DNA of 64,000 nucleotides. It comes from Cryptosporidium bovis (lineage: Eukaryota; Apicomplexa; Conoidasida; Eucoccidiorida; Cryptosporidiidae). The notes under the pieces were generated by a model. The model worked only from the letters and a program-made list of their open reading frames with translations, ran no database searches and was not told the origin of the DNA. The stretch is from positions 1-64,000 of the forward strand of contig VHIT02000044.1 of NCBI GenBank assembly GCA_009768925.2, given 5' to 3'. The position numbers were made by a program, and so were the translations under genes. Positions 33,314-42,054 of the stretch are shown piece after piece; the first letter of the stretch is position 1, and the number at the start of each line of letters is the position of its first letter.

Positions 33314-34252
33314 ATGTTAAAAATAGATGGAATAAACGCAAATAACAAATCAATTTTTGATGAGTTATCTGGCGGAAAAAGAGAATTGAGTCACTTAAAC
33401 ATTGGAGATAGCGAATACTCAAAAAAGAACTCTTCTAGAATAATAGTTAACTCAGGATCGGTAATTGGACTTAAATACAAGGATGGCATTATGATGATGG
33501 CTAGTCCATTACTTTGTTACGGAAGTTTAAAAATGTTTTCAGATGTTTCAAGGTTTCATGTAATTGGGTCAGGTATTGTAGATCTTCACAAAGAGGACCT
33601 TAGAATCAGAAGCGAAGATGCTGAGATGAGTTCAGTGCAAGATTACAAAAAACCACTGGTAAATAAATTGTCACAGACAAATGAAGGAGAGAAAATACGC
33701 TTTTACGAAAACAAATTTACGCTAATGGTATCAACAGGCGAATTTAGTGATTTTCAGAGCATTGTAGAAAAGGTTGAAGAAAAATCTTTCGAAGACTTAT
33801 TCGTTAATAATAATTGCAAATATGCTAGGGAATACAGTTGTTTTATTTCAAGTTTGCACTATCAAAGAAGAAGCAAAATGGATCCTCTATTAAATGATAT
33901 TATTATTGGTGGCATAAGGAATGATGGAACTAAAGAACTCTATTCTGTCGACCACTTTGGTACCAGATTTCAAGACGAATTCGTTGCTTCAGGACTCTCT
34001 GAATATCTTGGTGTTACTTTACTTCGGGACAGATTCAAACCGGACATGACCTTTGACGAAGCCAAAAACATGCTTGAAGACTGTATGAGAAATTCGTTCT
34101 ATGTCGAATGCAAAGGATCCAGAATGGTACAAATGGCTACAGTTAATCCTGATGGTACAAGGATATATCCCAAATATCCTCTTGATGTTACTTGGAAATA
34201 CAACCTATACATAAAGTCAGACTTAGACAGAAAAGACTACATAGGATTCTAG
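33314..34252 (+). CDS. Proteasome subunit beta type-7 (Pre4/PSMB4-like)
   Basis: This is a 312-residue subunit of the inner ring of the 20S proteasome. The core matches the beta-4/Pre4 (beta-7 position) family: VNSGSVIGLKYKDGIMMMAS and YGSLKMFSDVSRF at the start of the fold, then YQRRSKMDPLLNDIIIGGI, LYSVDHFGTRFQDEFVASG and SEYLGVTLLR. The position of the catalytic Thr in active subunits is not Thr here, as is normal for this non-catalytic subunit. An N-terminal leader of about 45 residues precedes the fold, compatible with a propeptide. The insert at about 95-140 (between strand blocks) is longer than usual. The gene is intronless and convergent with the superoxide dismutase gene. Confidence 0.9.
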   Translation: MLKIDGINANNKSIFDELSGGKRELSHLNIGDSEYSKKNSSRIIVNSGSVIGLKYKDGIMMMASPLLCYGSLKMFSDVSRFHVIGSGIVDLHKEDLRIRSEDAEMSSVQDYKKPLVNKLSQTNEGEKIRFYENKFTLMVSTGEFSDFQSIVEKVEEKSFEDLFVNNNCKYAREYSCFISSLHYQRRSKMDPLLNDIIIGGIRNDGTKELYSVDHFGTRFQDEFVASGLSEYLGVTLLRDRFKPDMTFDEAKNMLEDCMRNSFYVECKGSRMVQMATVNPDGTRIYPKYPLDVTWKYNLYIKSDLDRKDYIGF

Positions 34253-34287
34253 TAATTGTTATATTAACGAAATGCATGTATCCTAAT

Positions 34288-34541
34288 CTAATTTAACATT
34301 AGACATGTTACCCTAGATGCTTCAATCGTCTGTCCCTGCCGCTGCAGTTCTGGCACTCTTTCCTTTTGTCCAATAAATCCATCGATTATAGATAGATTCT
34401 CTATTGTTTCATAAAACGCACCAAACAACCGTTTCTGTTTTTTATGCTTGTGTCCTGTTGCATTCATGCACACTTCGAAGTGGGACTCGAATACCTAATC
34501 TTGATGGCAATATTGTTAGAATAACCTGTACTTACCACCAT
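34288..34541 (-). CDS. Candidate spliced micro-gene, unknown
   Basis: A 69-codon frame (34288-34494) ends in TAG and can be joined by a 41-nt GT-AG intron (34495-34535) to a six-base first exon ATG GTG (34536-34541), giving about 70 residues. The intron has a strong donor GTAAGT and a branch-point-like CTAAC 23 bases before its AG. The region is about 42% GC, like genes here and unlike spacers. The predicted product is basic and Cys-containing (ESHFEVCMNATGHKHKKQKR) and I recognise no family. It lies on the same strand just after the superoxide dismutase stop, 36 bp from the proteasome stop. It could instead be untranslated region. Confidence 0.3.
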
Positions 34542-34613
34542 TCTTGTTTCTGTCCATTCACTGAGCAAATTGTTAACCGTGATTAATAGTAAAATTTCAA
34601 GGCTTGAGCACTC

Positions 34614-35204
34614 TTAAATATTTGACTCAACAAAATCCCAATTAATAATACTAAAGAATTTCTCCACATATAGACCTCTGTTATTTCTGTAATCTATATA
34701 ATATGCGTGCTCCCAAACGTCACAAGCCATCAAAGGCTTCCCCAAACCCAACTTTTCGGGATAATCACCATCGTGAGTTTGTACTATCTTAAGCTTCTTA
34801 TTGTTACTTGGATCTATCACTAGCCAAATCCAACCAGAGCCGAAGTGTCCCAAAGCATTCGACATAAATAACTCTTTAAATGAATCCAAACTTCCGAAAG
34901 AATCATTAATCATGTTCAACAATGTTGAATTCGGAGTGTTTCCTTCAGTCGGTGATCTTAAGCATTTCCAGTAAAATGTATGATTCCAAACTTGGCAGGC
35001 ATTGTTGTATATTGGACCTGAACTCTTCATTATCACCTTCATTAAATCCGTCTCTTTTTCTTGCTCTGTACCTTTTAACAGCGAGTTAAGCTTCGTCACA
35101 TATCCTGCATGATGCTTACCATGATGGTAGTCCAAAGTTTCTGCCGATATTACTGGCTCTAGTGCAGTTCTGTCATAAGGAAGACTTGGCAATGTAAAAC
35201 TCAT
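34614..35204 (-). CDS. SOD: Iron superoxide dismutase
   Basis: This 196-residue enzyme converts superoxide to hydrogen peroxide and oxygen. Metal ligands are visible at His27 (YHHGKHH), His75 (NHTFYW), Asp162 and His166 ([11 protein letters not shown]). Gln71 in the NNACQVW segment is the second-sphere glutamine typical of iron enzymes; manganese enzymes place it elsewhere. It starts directly with the fold ([11 protein letters not shown]) with no signal or transit peptide, so it should be cytosolic, as expected for this genus with its reduced mitosome. There is no intron and the length is normal. It ends in [10 protein letters not shown] as in other family members. Confidence 0.98.
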   Translation of the reverse strand: MSFTLPSLPYDRTALEPVISAETLDYHHGKHHAGYVTKLNSLLKGTEQEKETDLMKVIMKSSGPIYNNACQVWNHTFYWKCLRSPTEGNTPNSTLLNMINDSFGSLDSFKELFMSNALGHFGSGWIWLVIDPSNNKKLKIVQTHDGDYPEKLGLGKPLMACDVWEHAYYIDYRNNRGLYVEKFFSIINWDFVESNI

Positions 35205-35773
35205 TTTTCTCTTGGTCTACTTTTACTTATTTACTCTCTTCTCTTATTGTTCAAACTTTTTTACTCCCGTATCTTTTCTCCTCTTTTTAGCTTAACAATT
35301 GTCTACTATTTTTACTATTATATATTTATAAATTTAATTTGTATATACTATATATGCACATTTATTTATTATATTTTTAATTTTTTTCATTTACGGTTAA
35401 TAACATTTAATGCCTAGACCGCACTTTATTATGAAAGAGGGGTTTAAAAAATGCACTTGTATTACTCATTTTTTTAATCAAAATACTCTTTAGTGTTGCT
35501 ACATATAAATCTTTTGCACTTCTTTACTACAATATCTGTATGTTATGTATGCTTTTATAAATAAATAATATATTTAAGCTTTATTTTTTTGCCCCTCATT
35601 TTTACCTGCTTGTGTATATTATTGCATATCCCGCTACATATTGTCTTGTAATATTCGTCTTTTATTTACTCAAATATGTACACCAAGTTTATTTTTTTCA
35701 ATTTTTAGTGAATTCTTAGAATATTAACCATTTTTTTTATTAAGCACGTGGTAAAGAGGCCTGGGTAGTGGGT
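35205..35773. other. Intergenic region, no gene seen
   Basis: This region of 569 bp holds the promoter of the superoxide dismutase gene on its left and ends at tRNA-Thr. It is AT-rich, and nothing else is recognised. Confidence 0.5.
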
Positions 35774-35846
35774 GCCCCCTTAGCTTAGTCGGTAGAGCAT
35801 TCGCTTAGTAAGCGAAAGGTCCCGGGTTCGATTCCCGTAGGTGGCT
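35774..35846 (+). tRNA. tRNA-Thr (AGU) with two C-U mismatches
   Basis: This is a 73-nt cloverleaf. Anticodon stem TTCGC/GCGAA encloses loop TTAGTAA with anticodon AGT, which reads Thr. The D stem GCTT/GAGC pairs with a G-U, and the T loop is TTCGATT. The acceptor GCCCCCT against AGGTGGC has a C-T mismatch at pair 4-69, and the T stem CCGGG against CCCGT has one at pair 49-65. The rest pairs normally. There is no intron. Confidence 0.9.
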
Positions 35847-35849
35847 TCG

Positions 35850-35855
35850 TTTTTT
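35850..35855 (+). terminator. Pol III terminator of tRNA-Thr
   Basis: Six T residues start four bases after the tRNA 3' end, the usual stop for RNA polymerase III. Confidence 0.75.
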
Positions 35856-35984
35856 CGTTGACTGGAGTCTTATTTTAGTGTAGTTTGACATAGTGACAAA
35901 AAACGCCCTTTTCGTTGTTATTAGTGTAATATTTTATTCTTTAAATAAAGGAAAACTCAAAGTCATCCGAGTCCAACAAATATA

Positions 35985-37720
35985 TTAACTATGAACTTCA
36001 ATATATGAGTTGATGTTATTTGCGCATAGTTTGTCAAATATGTTTGATTCTTTGTTATGTTCAATGATATTTTTAATATTTTCCTTTTTTTCTCTTAATT
36101 TCAACAAATTAATCTTATATAATCCGTCATTCATATTTAAGCAAGTATTTCCTAATTTATCCAGCATTTCATTGTCACTGTAATAATGGTCATCATTAAC
36201 TTCGTTTTTTTGGTCAATCATTTCCTCAATATCATTATCTTCCGAATTTTCATGGACGCTACATATATTTTTACTTTTTGGTGTACTGTTCATAACCAAA
36301 TATAATTCACTTACATATTCACCAAAAAGTTGTGGTGCTTTTAAAAGTACATATTTACTTATCACATTGTCACTATTATTATTGTCAATATTAATATTTA
36401 CAAAGGTATACTCAATCCATATTTTTTTTGAATATTCTTTAATTTTCTCTTCTAATTCAATTTTGTTTTTTCCTTTATAGTTAATTGCAACAATATTTAT
36501 CATATAACGACACAATTTCTCATTTAATATTGTTTCTGGTATTGTAATATCATTGTTATATTTTACCAATAATATATACGTTGGTCTTATTGGTGGGATA
36601 TTTTTGTTTCCTTCGGGATAACTCAATGAGTATTTATACCATAGTAACTGTTTAAAAAACGAATAAGTCAGGTTAAAATACATTATTATATGGATTTATT
36701 AAATTAATTTTAAACTTACTTGTTCTTCATATGGTTGGTAGTTAATTTTCCATGGTTTATTCGGTCCTGCAAAATGCACTATTTTATGTTTACTTATATC
36801 ATTTACATTATCTCTTCCTGCCCAAAAATTGTAGTCCATAGGTAGTTCGTCATAATCACCATTACAATACAAATTTAGTGCAATTTGGTCATTTATGCCC
36901 CATTTTTGTACTAGATCTAGCGTTTCATCAACAAAATTATTCTTTCTAAGTTTTTCTAAATCAATTAATAATACCCCTGCATTAAATGATCTTTTTCCAC
37001 TATAGTGTAAATAATTACTTAAACCATCTTTCTTCAACCACTCATTTATTAAATTACTATTAGTTGACGACCTTGCAACAATTCCACATTCACTTTTAAT
37101 TTGAATATCGAATAATTCTCTAATTTATTTAAGTTAATAATAATAATGAAGTTAAGTCAATACATATTATATAGTATTTTACTACATATAATTACTTAAA
37201 CTTACCTTAGTGGATAATTTACTATAACATCAGTATCAAGATAAAGTAATTTGTTAATACTTGAATCTAGTATTTTTGTCATAAGCAATCTGCACATTGT
37301 CGCTTGTGAAACATGTTTTAATGTTTGTTTGTATTTAATGTTAAATTTGAATGGATAGAATATTATTCTCAATTTTTTCAAAAAACCTAATTTTTCCATC
37401 ATATCCAAAAATATTGAGTGATCCACTTTTGTTACATCTGGCATTGTTATTATATGTATGTTTGCAAATTCATTTTCTAATAAATGACTGTGTATTGAGT
37501 TCAATAGTGTTGGAAACAAGGGAAAAACTTCATTATCTGAGGAAAATGTTATGTCATATGTCACAATGTTTGATTCTATATCGCTCAATGACTTAAATAT
37601 TAATTTATTTTTTCTATTAAATATATTTACGCTTGTTAATCCTGTTATAAACGGAATTACAAAGCATATTATTGCTGATGTGAGAACAAATGTCAATGAT
37701 ATTATTTGTTTTTTTGTCAT
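35985..37720 (-). CDS. GT8 family glycosyltransferase, three exons
   Basis: Exons are 37206-37720, 36720-37119 and 35985-36647. Introns of 86 nt (37120-37205) and 72 nt (36648-36719) have GTAAGT donors and TTAG and AAACAG acceptors. Joining them keeps one frame and gives 525 residues from the ATG at 37720. A cytoplasmic start and membrane segment (IISLTFVLTSAIICFVIPF) make it a type II Golgi/ER protein. The GT8 fold shows TYDITFSSDN, the metal- and sugar-nucleotide-binding YLDTDVIV (DTD near 163-165), FNAGVLLIDLEKL, NDQIALN and the C-terminal HFAGPNKPW near 286-294. It probably transfers glucose, galactose or xylose from a UDP-sugar; the acceptor is unknown. Exon 3 adds a 220-residue extension with an acidic Asn/Asp-rich part, unusual for the family. 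Confidence 0.9.
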
Positions 37721-38316
37721 TTCTGTATTTATTATCAAAAATATACTATATAAATCAGCATTATATTATCAAATATTTTGTCCTAAATGTTATTCAGGAC
37801 TATTTTACCAACTGAACAGCCAATTAATCAAATGTTATATTGTTCAACAACTACAATACATATTATCGACATGTTAATTCGTTATTTTTAATTCAAACCC
37901 ATTTTCTTTTTCAGCTTTGTTTAGAATATTATTTATTATTATTTGTGATAACAATACAAAAATAAAACAGAAGACAGAACTTTTAATAAAAATAAAATAT
38001 ATTCCTCTTTATCTGCATGCAGTAGCCTCATGCATTTTTGTTTGCAGTTACGTGTAAAGAAACACTAAATACCGGTATAAAAAATAAAATTTATTATATT
38101 AACAGCAACAATAATAAGTTAAAAGAATATAAAACACTAAATTTAGCTCAGCTTAGAACAGTGCCCATTATTATAAACATAAATAAAATCTCCACATAAA
38201 TTTTTTTCTCTTTAATTATTTGCTTTTGTATTCGCGAATGTACAAATAACAAGAAAAAAAATTCGGATAGAAAAAGACAGAAAATATATTTATAATATTT
38301 TGAGTCTTATAATAAA
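37721..38316. other. Divergent promoter region between GT8 and small Tim genes
   Basis: This is 596 bp of AT-rich DNA with one TGCATGCA near the middle. No gene is seen. Confidence 0.5.
38014..38021. promoter_or_regulatory. TGCATGCA palindrome (AP2-type motif)
   Basis: This is an exact site between the divergent GT8 and small Tim genes, 294 bp from the GT8 start and 296 bp from the Tim start. A further TCATGCAT lies 8 bases on. Function is inferred. Confidence 0.4.
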
Positions 38317-38760
38317 ATGGAAGAAGATAGCACTGTTAAGGAAGTCAAAGAAATAATCAACGCAGCTGCTTCGCAAATAATGAATAGTGTAAGTTAAATC
38401 AAAAACAAAATGACAAAGAATATAAATGTATATATACTCTTTTATTTCAGCAGTAGTTAAAATAAAAATAGTTTTATTTAAACGAATGATTATGGAAAAA
38501 GGTGTGTATATACAAAGATCACCTGCAAATTAATTTCAATGTTCACTACTTTTACCCGTTGATTTGTGATTTCAATTAAATAGGAAATTCGTAAAGTTTG
38601 TTTTGATCAGTGTTTCAAAAGTAAGAATTCTCGTTCACCATTAAATAAAAACGAGAAATTGTGCTTTGCGAGATGTATGGATAAAATGCTGTCTGCACGT
38701 GAGGTTGTAGAAGAAGCAACATCAAAAATATTAAAGGATTTAAATGAAGATAAGTCATAG
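38317..38760 (+). CDS. Small Tim (Tim9/Tim10/Tim13-type) mitosomal intermembrane chaperone, two exons
   Basis: Exon 1 is 38317-38388 (24 codons) and exon 2 is 38584-38760. The 195-nt intron starts GTAAGT and ends TTAAATAG, phase 0. The product is 82 residues, the usual size. The twin CX3C signature is exact: C30-X3-C34 (CFDQC) and C51-X3-C55 (CFARC), with 16 residues between. These cysteines form two disulfides in a helical hairpin, and the proteins assemble as hexamers that escort hydrophobic precursors across the intermembrane space. A single homohexameric small Tim has been reported for the Cryptosporidium mitosome, and this is the likely counterpart. The intron is long for this genus and contains another acceptor-like TTTCAG near 38445-38450, whose use would bring an early stop. 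Confidence 0.93.
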
Positions 38761-38819
38761 TATATATATGTCTTGAAATCAAAAAAAAAGCAACAATGCA
38801 ATCAATTTCCCCCATTTAT

Positions 38820-39503
38820 TCAAGACAAACTTAGATTGATTTCATCCTTGGGAAGTGCTTTTTTACATTCAACCCACTTTCCCTTCAAATAATGATTAGT
38901 ATAGTGTTTAGTAACTTTGTTTACTGCATAAATATCTTCAAAGGTAACAAATCCAAATCCCCTTGGACGTCCACTCTGTTTATCCGTAATTAATACAGCA
39001 TCTTTAATATTACCAAATCTATTGAAGTAAGTTTTAAATTCTTCCAACGTCAGATCAGGAAGACCACCTACGAATATTTTACTAGTATTTTTATTCCTGT
39101 TATTGCAGTTAGGACTCTCGTGACCACTAATATTATTAATATTCAGATAGTTAATATTCTCATCACTAACTATTATATTACATTCTTGCAGAGAATAAAA
39201 AGAGTAATCGACCTTATTATTTTCGTTGGAAAATTCTTTTATTGATGTGTTCTTCTCTTTTGGAGACGCCTTTTTGCAATCTACTATCTTACCTAGTATT
39301 ATGTGAGGAATAGTTTTTTGAACAGTTTTAACAGTCTCAGGGTCCTTAAAGGTCACAAATCCAAATCCCCTACTTCTTCCACTCACATTATCGTACATTA
39401 TGATTGCATCCACAACTGTACCATATTTTGAGAAGTAATCTATTAATGTAGAGGACGTAACCTGTTGGTGCAGACCACCCACAAAAATTCTTCCAGATTC
39501 CAT
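38820..39503 (-). CDS. RNA-binding protein with two RRM domains (hnRNP A/Musashi/DAZAP1 type)
   Basis: I start at the ATG at 39503 (MESGRIFVGG); upstream the frame opens only with TTG. The product is 227 residues. RRM1 (about 4-80) has RNP2 GRIFVGGL and RNP1 SRGFGFVTF. RRM2 (about 139-215) has RNP2 KIFVGGL and RNP1 PRGFGFVTF. Both end in the CKKA(S/L)PK linker typical of the hnRNP A and Musashi class, which bind single-stranded RNA and regulate splicing, export or translation. The linker between them is short and Asn-rich, and there is no Gly-rich or Arg/Ser tail, so this is a minimal two-RRM form. It is convergent with the small Tim gene; the stops are 60 bp apart. Confidence 0.93.
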   Translation of the reverse strand: MESGRIFVGGLHQQVTSSTLIDYFSKYGTVVDAIIMYDNVSGRSRGFGFVTFKDPETVKTVQKTIPHIILGKIVDCKKASPKEKNTSIKEFSNENNKVDYSFYSLQECNIIVSDENINYLNINNISGHESPNCNNRNKNTSKIFVGGLPDLTLEEFKTYFNRFGNIKDAVLITDKQSGRPRGFGFVTFEDIYAVNKVTKHYTNHYLKGKWVECKKALPKDEINLSLS

Positions 39504-40404
39504 CGTTTTCAAATATTTGTTTTAATTTCAAAAAATTATGAATAATAAACTGAAAAAAATAATATTGATAAATAAATTGAACGATAAAAAAGCGATATTA
39601 AAAATAACTAGTGGGAAAATTATTTCACAAACTAATTTTTATTTTTCTTCACAATTTTCTTTGAGCCTTATTCATGGCATATAACCTTGGTAATAGAGCA
39701 AAAAAATATGGGTATATTGTATATATGAGTGTGTATTATTTTTATTTTGTTTTAAGTATTAAGGGTTGTTAATTTTACTTTACCTTTATTCCGCCCTTTC
39801 TTAGACTTTCACCACTTTTTTCCTATTATTTCCTTTATTTCCCTAATGCTATCCAAAGGTAGAATGAAACAAATAAAATAATGCTAGCAGAATTTAATTA
39901 CAAAAAAACTATTATTTGTTTAAATTACTGGCCATGCATGAAAACCGCCCAATTTGAGGACCTTTTCTGTTCTCTTGGGCAAAAAGACCATAAAATTTAA
40001 TGCTCTAATTTTTGTGGAAATATTAATAATATGAATAAATATTTATTTAAAGTTTATCCTATATCTGCCTCCTCTGCCAGCAAAAATATTATTTGTTTAC
40101 TATTCGATGTTTAGAGTTTTCTTTGTATTAGTATAATTTGACGTGATCTTTTTATTGGTAAACTATTTCTGAAAGGAAAAAAAGTATGAAAACTGGCGGT
40201 AATTATTACAAATAATTGATTTAATAAATAAAAGTCTCCAAGTTATAAAAAATAGATGGTAATTAGAGGTCTTTGAGTGCATATTGTGAAAAAATACAAA
40301 TATAAACAACTTTCTTTTCTCAACCAGTTAATTTTGTTTCTTAATGAAAATTTGTAGTTTTGCAATCAACATATGTATATTATTCATTAAGTATATTTTT
40401 AGTG
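39504..40404. other. Divergent promoter region, no gene seen
   Basis: About 0.9 kb of AT-rich DNA lies between the RRM gene and the PRKRIP1-like gene. It contains CATGCATG at 39933 and GGCGG at 40195. Nothing else is recognised. Confidence 0.5.
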
Positions 40405-40791
40405 ATGAATGACGGCAAGGAATATGACAAGGAGAAGATACTGCTTTCAAGTGGGGTAAGTGTGGATATTAAGGTGGAAAAGAAGGTTGAAGTAAATAAA
40501 GAGGAGGAGGAAGAAAGAATAAACAGATATAGTAGTATGAGAAATACAACAAGTAGTGTAGCAGCTGCAGGGAGCAATTTTTTTCATTCATATAGAAAGA
40601 TAAGACAGCTTGAGGAAGAGAGATTGGGAAGAATGGAGGAAGAATATCAAAAGGAAAAAGAAAAGAATGAATTTAATAGGCAAAGGGAGAGTAGAATACG
40701 AAGTTGCCAAGAATCAACAAGGAGAAAATCTGAGAGAAGAAAAAAAAAGAAACTTAAGCGCATTCAAGTTAAAAAGAAGTTGTCTCAGTGA
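40405..40791 (+). CDS. PRKRIP1-like spliceosomal factor (DUF1168 family)
   Basis: I start at the ATG at 40405 (MNDGKEYDKEK; upstream only a TTG opens the frame), giving 128 residues. The signature of the PRKRIP1 family is visible: a small Ala/Gly stretch followed by SNFFHSYRKIRQLEEERL, an EEEYQKEKEKNEFNRQ helix and a very basic Lys/Arg C-terminus. In humans this protein is a long helix in the catalytic C/C* spliceosome. Cryptosporidium keeps few introns but retains a spliceosome, and several genes in this window need one. The length is shorter than the human protein mainly in the tails. The call rests on the FH-Y-R-L-R core and helix pattern. Confidence 0.72.
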   Translation: MNDGKEYDKEKILLSSGVSVDIKVEKKVEVNKEEEEERINRYSSMRNTTSSVAAAGSNFFHSYRKIRQLEEERLGRMEEEYQKEKEKNEFNRQRESRIRSCQESTRRKSERRKKKKLKRIQVKKKLSQ

Positions 40792-41559
40792 CTTTGTATT
40801 TGTGTTTTGGATTATATAATTTATTAGTTTTAAGTATCTAAGTTAGGGGCAGAAAACGTAAATTCGAAATATATTTTCCACAAATTTCACTGTTTTCCTA
40901 TACTAGAATTAATGCATGATATTACCTGTTGAAGTGGGATAAAAAGTATGAAAATCATCTATCTTAAGAGTTTTTGATGAGTGTACTTCGAATAAATAAT
41001 TCAAAGTGGTTATTTTTCCTCTCAAATATCAAAATACCATTTCGTGTCCGTCTTACTTTTCCCCGAGATTTTTTTTAAATATGAGCGTATATATACACCA
41101 CCAGAATTTTAAGCGAACATTAAATAAAGACTTGGTGTTTTAGGAATTAAAAGTTATTTCAATAGTATTTTAGCACTTTATACTGCTATATTTACGTTTT
41201 TTGTGTTGAATTCGACATAGTACACATCTAGAGACCCCATATCAAGTAAATTAGAGGAAAAATATAAGTACTAGAGTACAAAATTTATGTTATGTACAAA
41301 AGTATATGAATTTATAGGACACGGATTATTCAAATATATAATTTAATAAAGGTGACTGAGAAACTACCAGTATAGCACCGAGAACAAAAAATTAAATACA
41401 AGTAACTAAAACATCAAAATAAGAGAAAAGAATAAATTTGAGTAAAGGCTCCTGCCTTAGTATAATTCCCTAAGTAACACTAATACTCGTGTATAAAAAA
41501 TATTGTTGAATTGTATAAAGCGAGGCCAAATACATGTAAAATAATTCCATGCAAAAAAC

Positions 41560-41567
41560 TGCATGCA
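41560..41567. promoter_or_regulatory. TGCATGCA palindrome (AP2-type motif)
   Basis: This exact site lies in the gene-poor stretch, 770 bp after the PRKRIP1-like gene and far from the next start. Its role is unclear. Confidence 0.3.
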
Positions 41568-42046
41568 CTGTGTAACTCGACAAGAAAAAAAATTTATAAT
41601 TTCAAAAAAATATATTATGTGATTAGGTACAAACATTTCGCTCTGGTATTTGTTATTTAAGCAGTCAGTATATGAAGTATCAGATGCTATTTTTTAATCT
41701 ACTAAAATTTACACAGAAAAAAAGTCTAATAATCATTTTATTTTTTGTAATATTTACCAAGTTGCGCGGTAAATTACCCACCAATATGTTATTACATTGA
41801 AGCAATAATTTATATCGTGTTTTACTTTTAACTTGTGAGTTTGAAAATTTACCATTTCTTTAGAATGAATGGGATGAAGCGGACCTTATCTCAGTTGTTA
41901 TAAGGAGAAGATTTGATGTTACTTATTTTTACTGTTTAGCAATTTTGTCCGTGTTTTTGAGATGTCTTCAGAGTGATCGTTTATTCGGCCGTGGTAGTAT
42001 AGTACCCTAAGAAAAGGTGTGAATTATTCATTTTAATTTATTAATA

Positions 42047-42054
42047 TTTGGCGC
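42047..42054 (+). promoter_or_regulatory. E2F-like word TTTGGCGC
   Basis: This is an exact TTTGGCGC in otherwise AT-rich DNA, 2.1 kb before the next plus-strand start. It may mark an unannotated transcription start; function is unknown. Confidence 0.3.

Noticed and set aside
34470-34500. tRNA-like TTCGAGTCCC on the minus strand
   Set aside because: Resembles a B-box/T-loop but the flanking bases do not form a T stem and no anticodon arm follows.
34495-34616. Stop readthrough of superoxide dismutase into the downstream frame
   Set aside because: The enzyme ends at the normal family C-terminus and the shared frame over this short distance can be chance.
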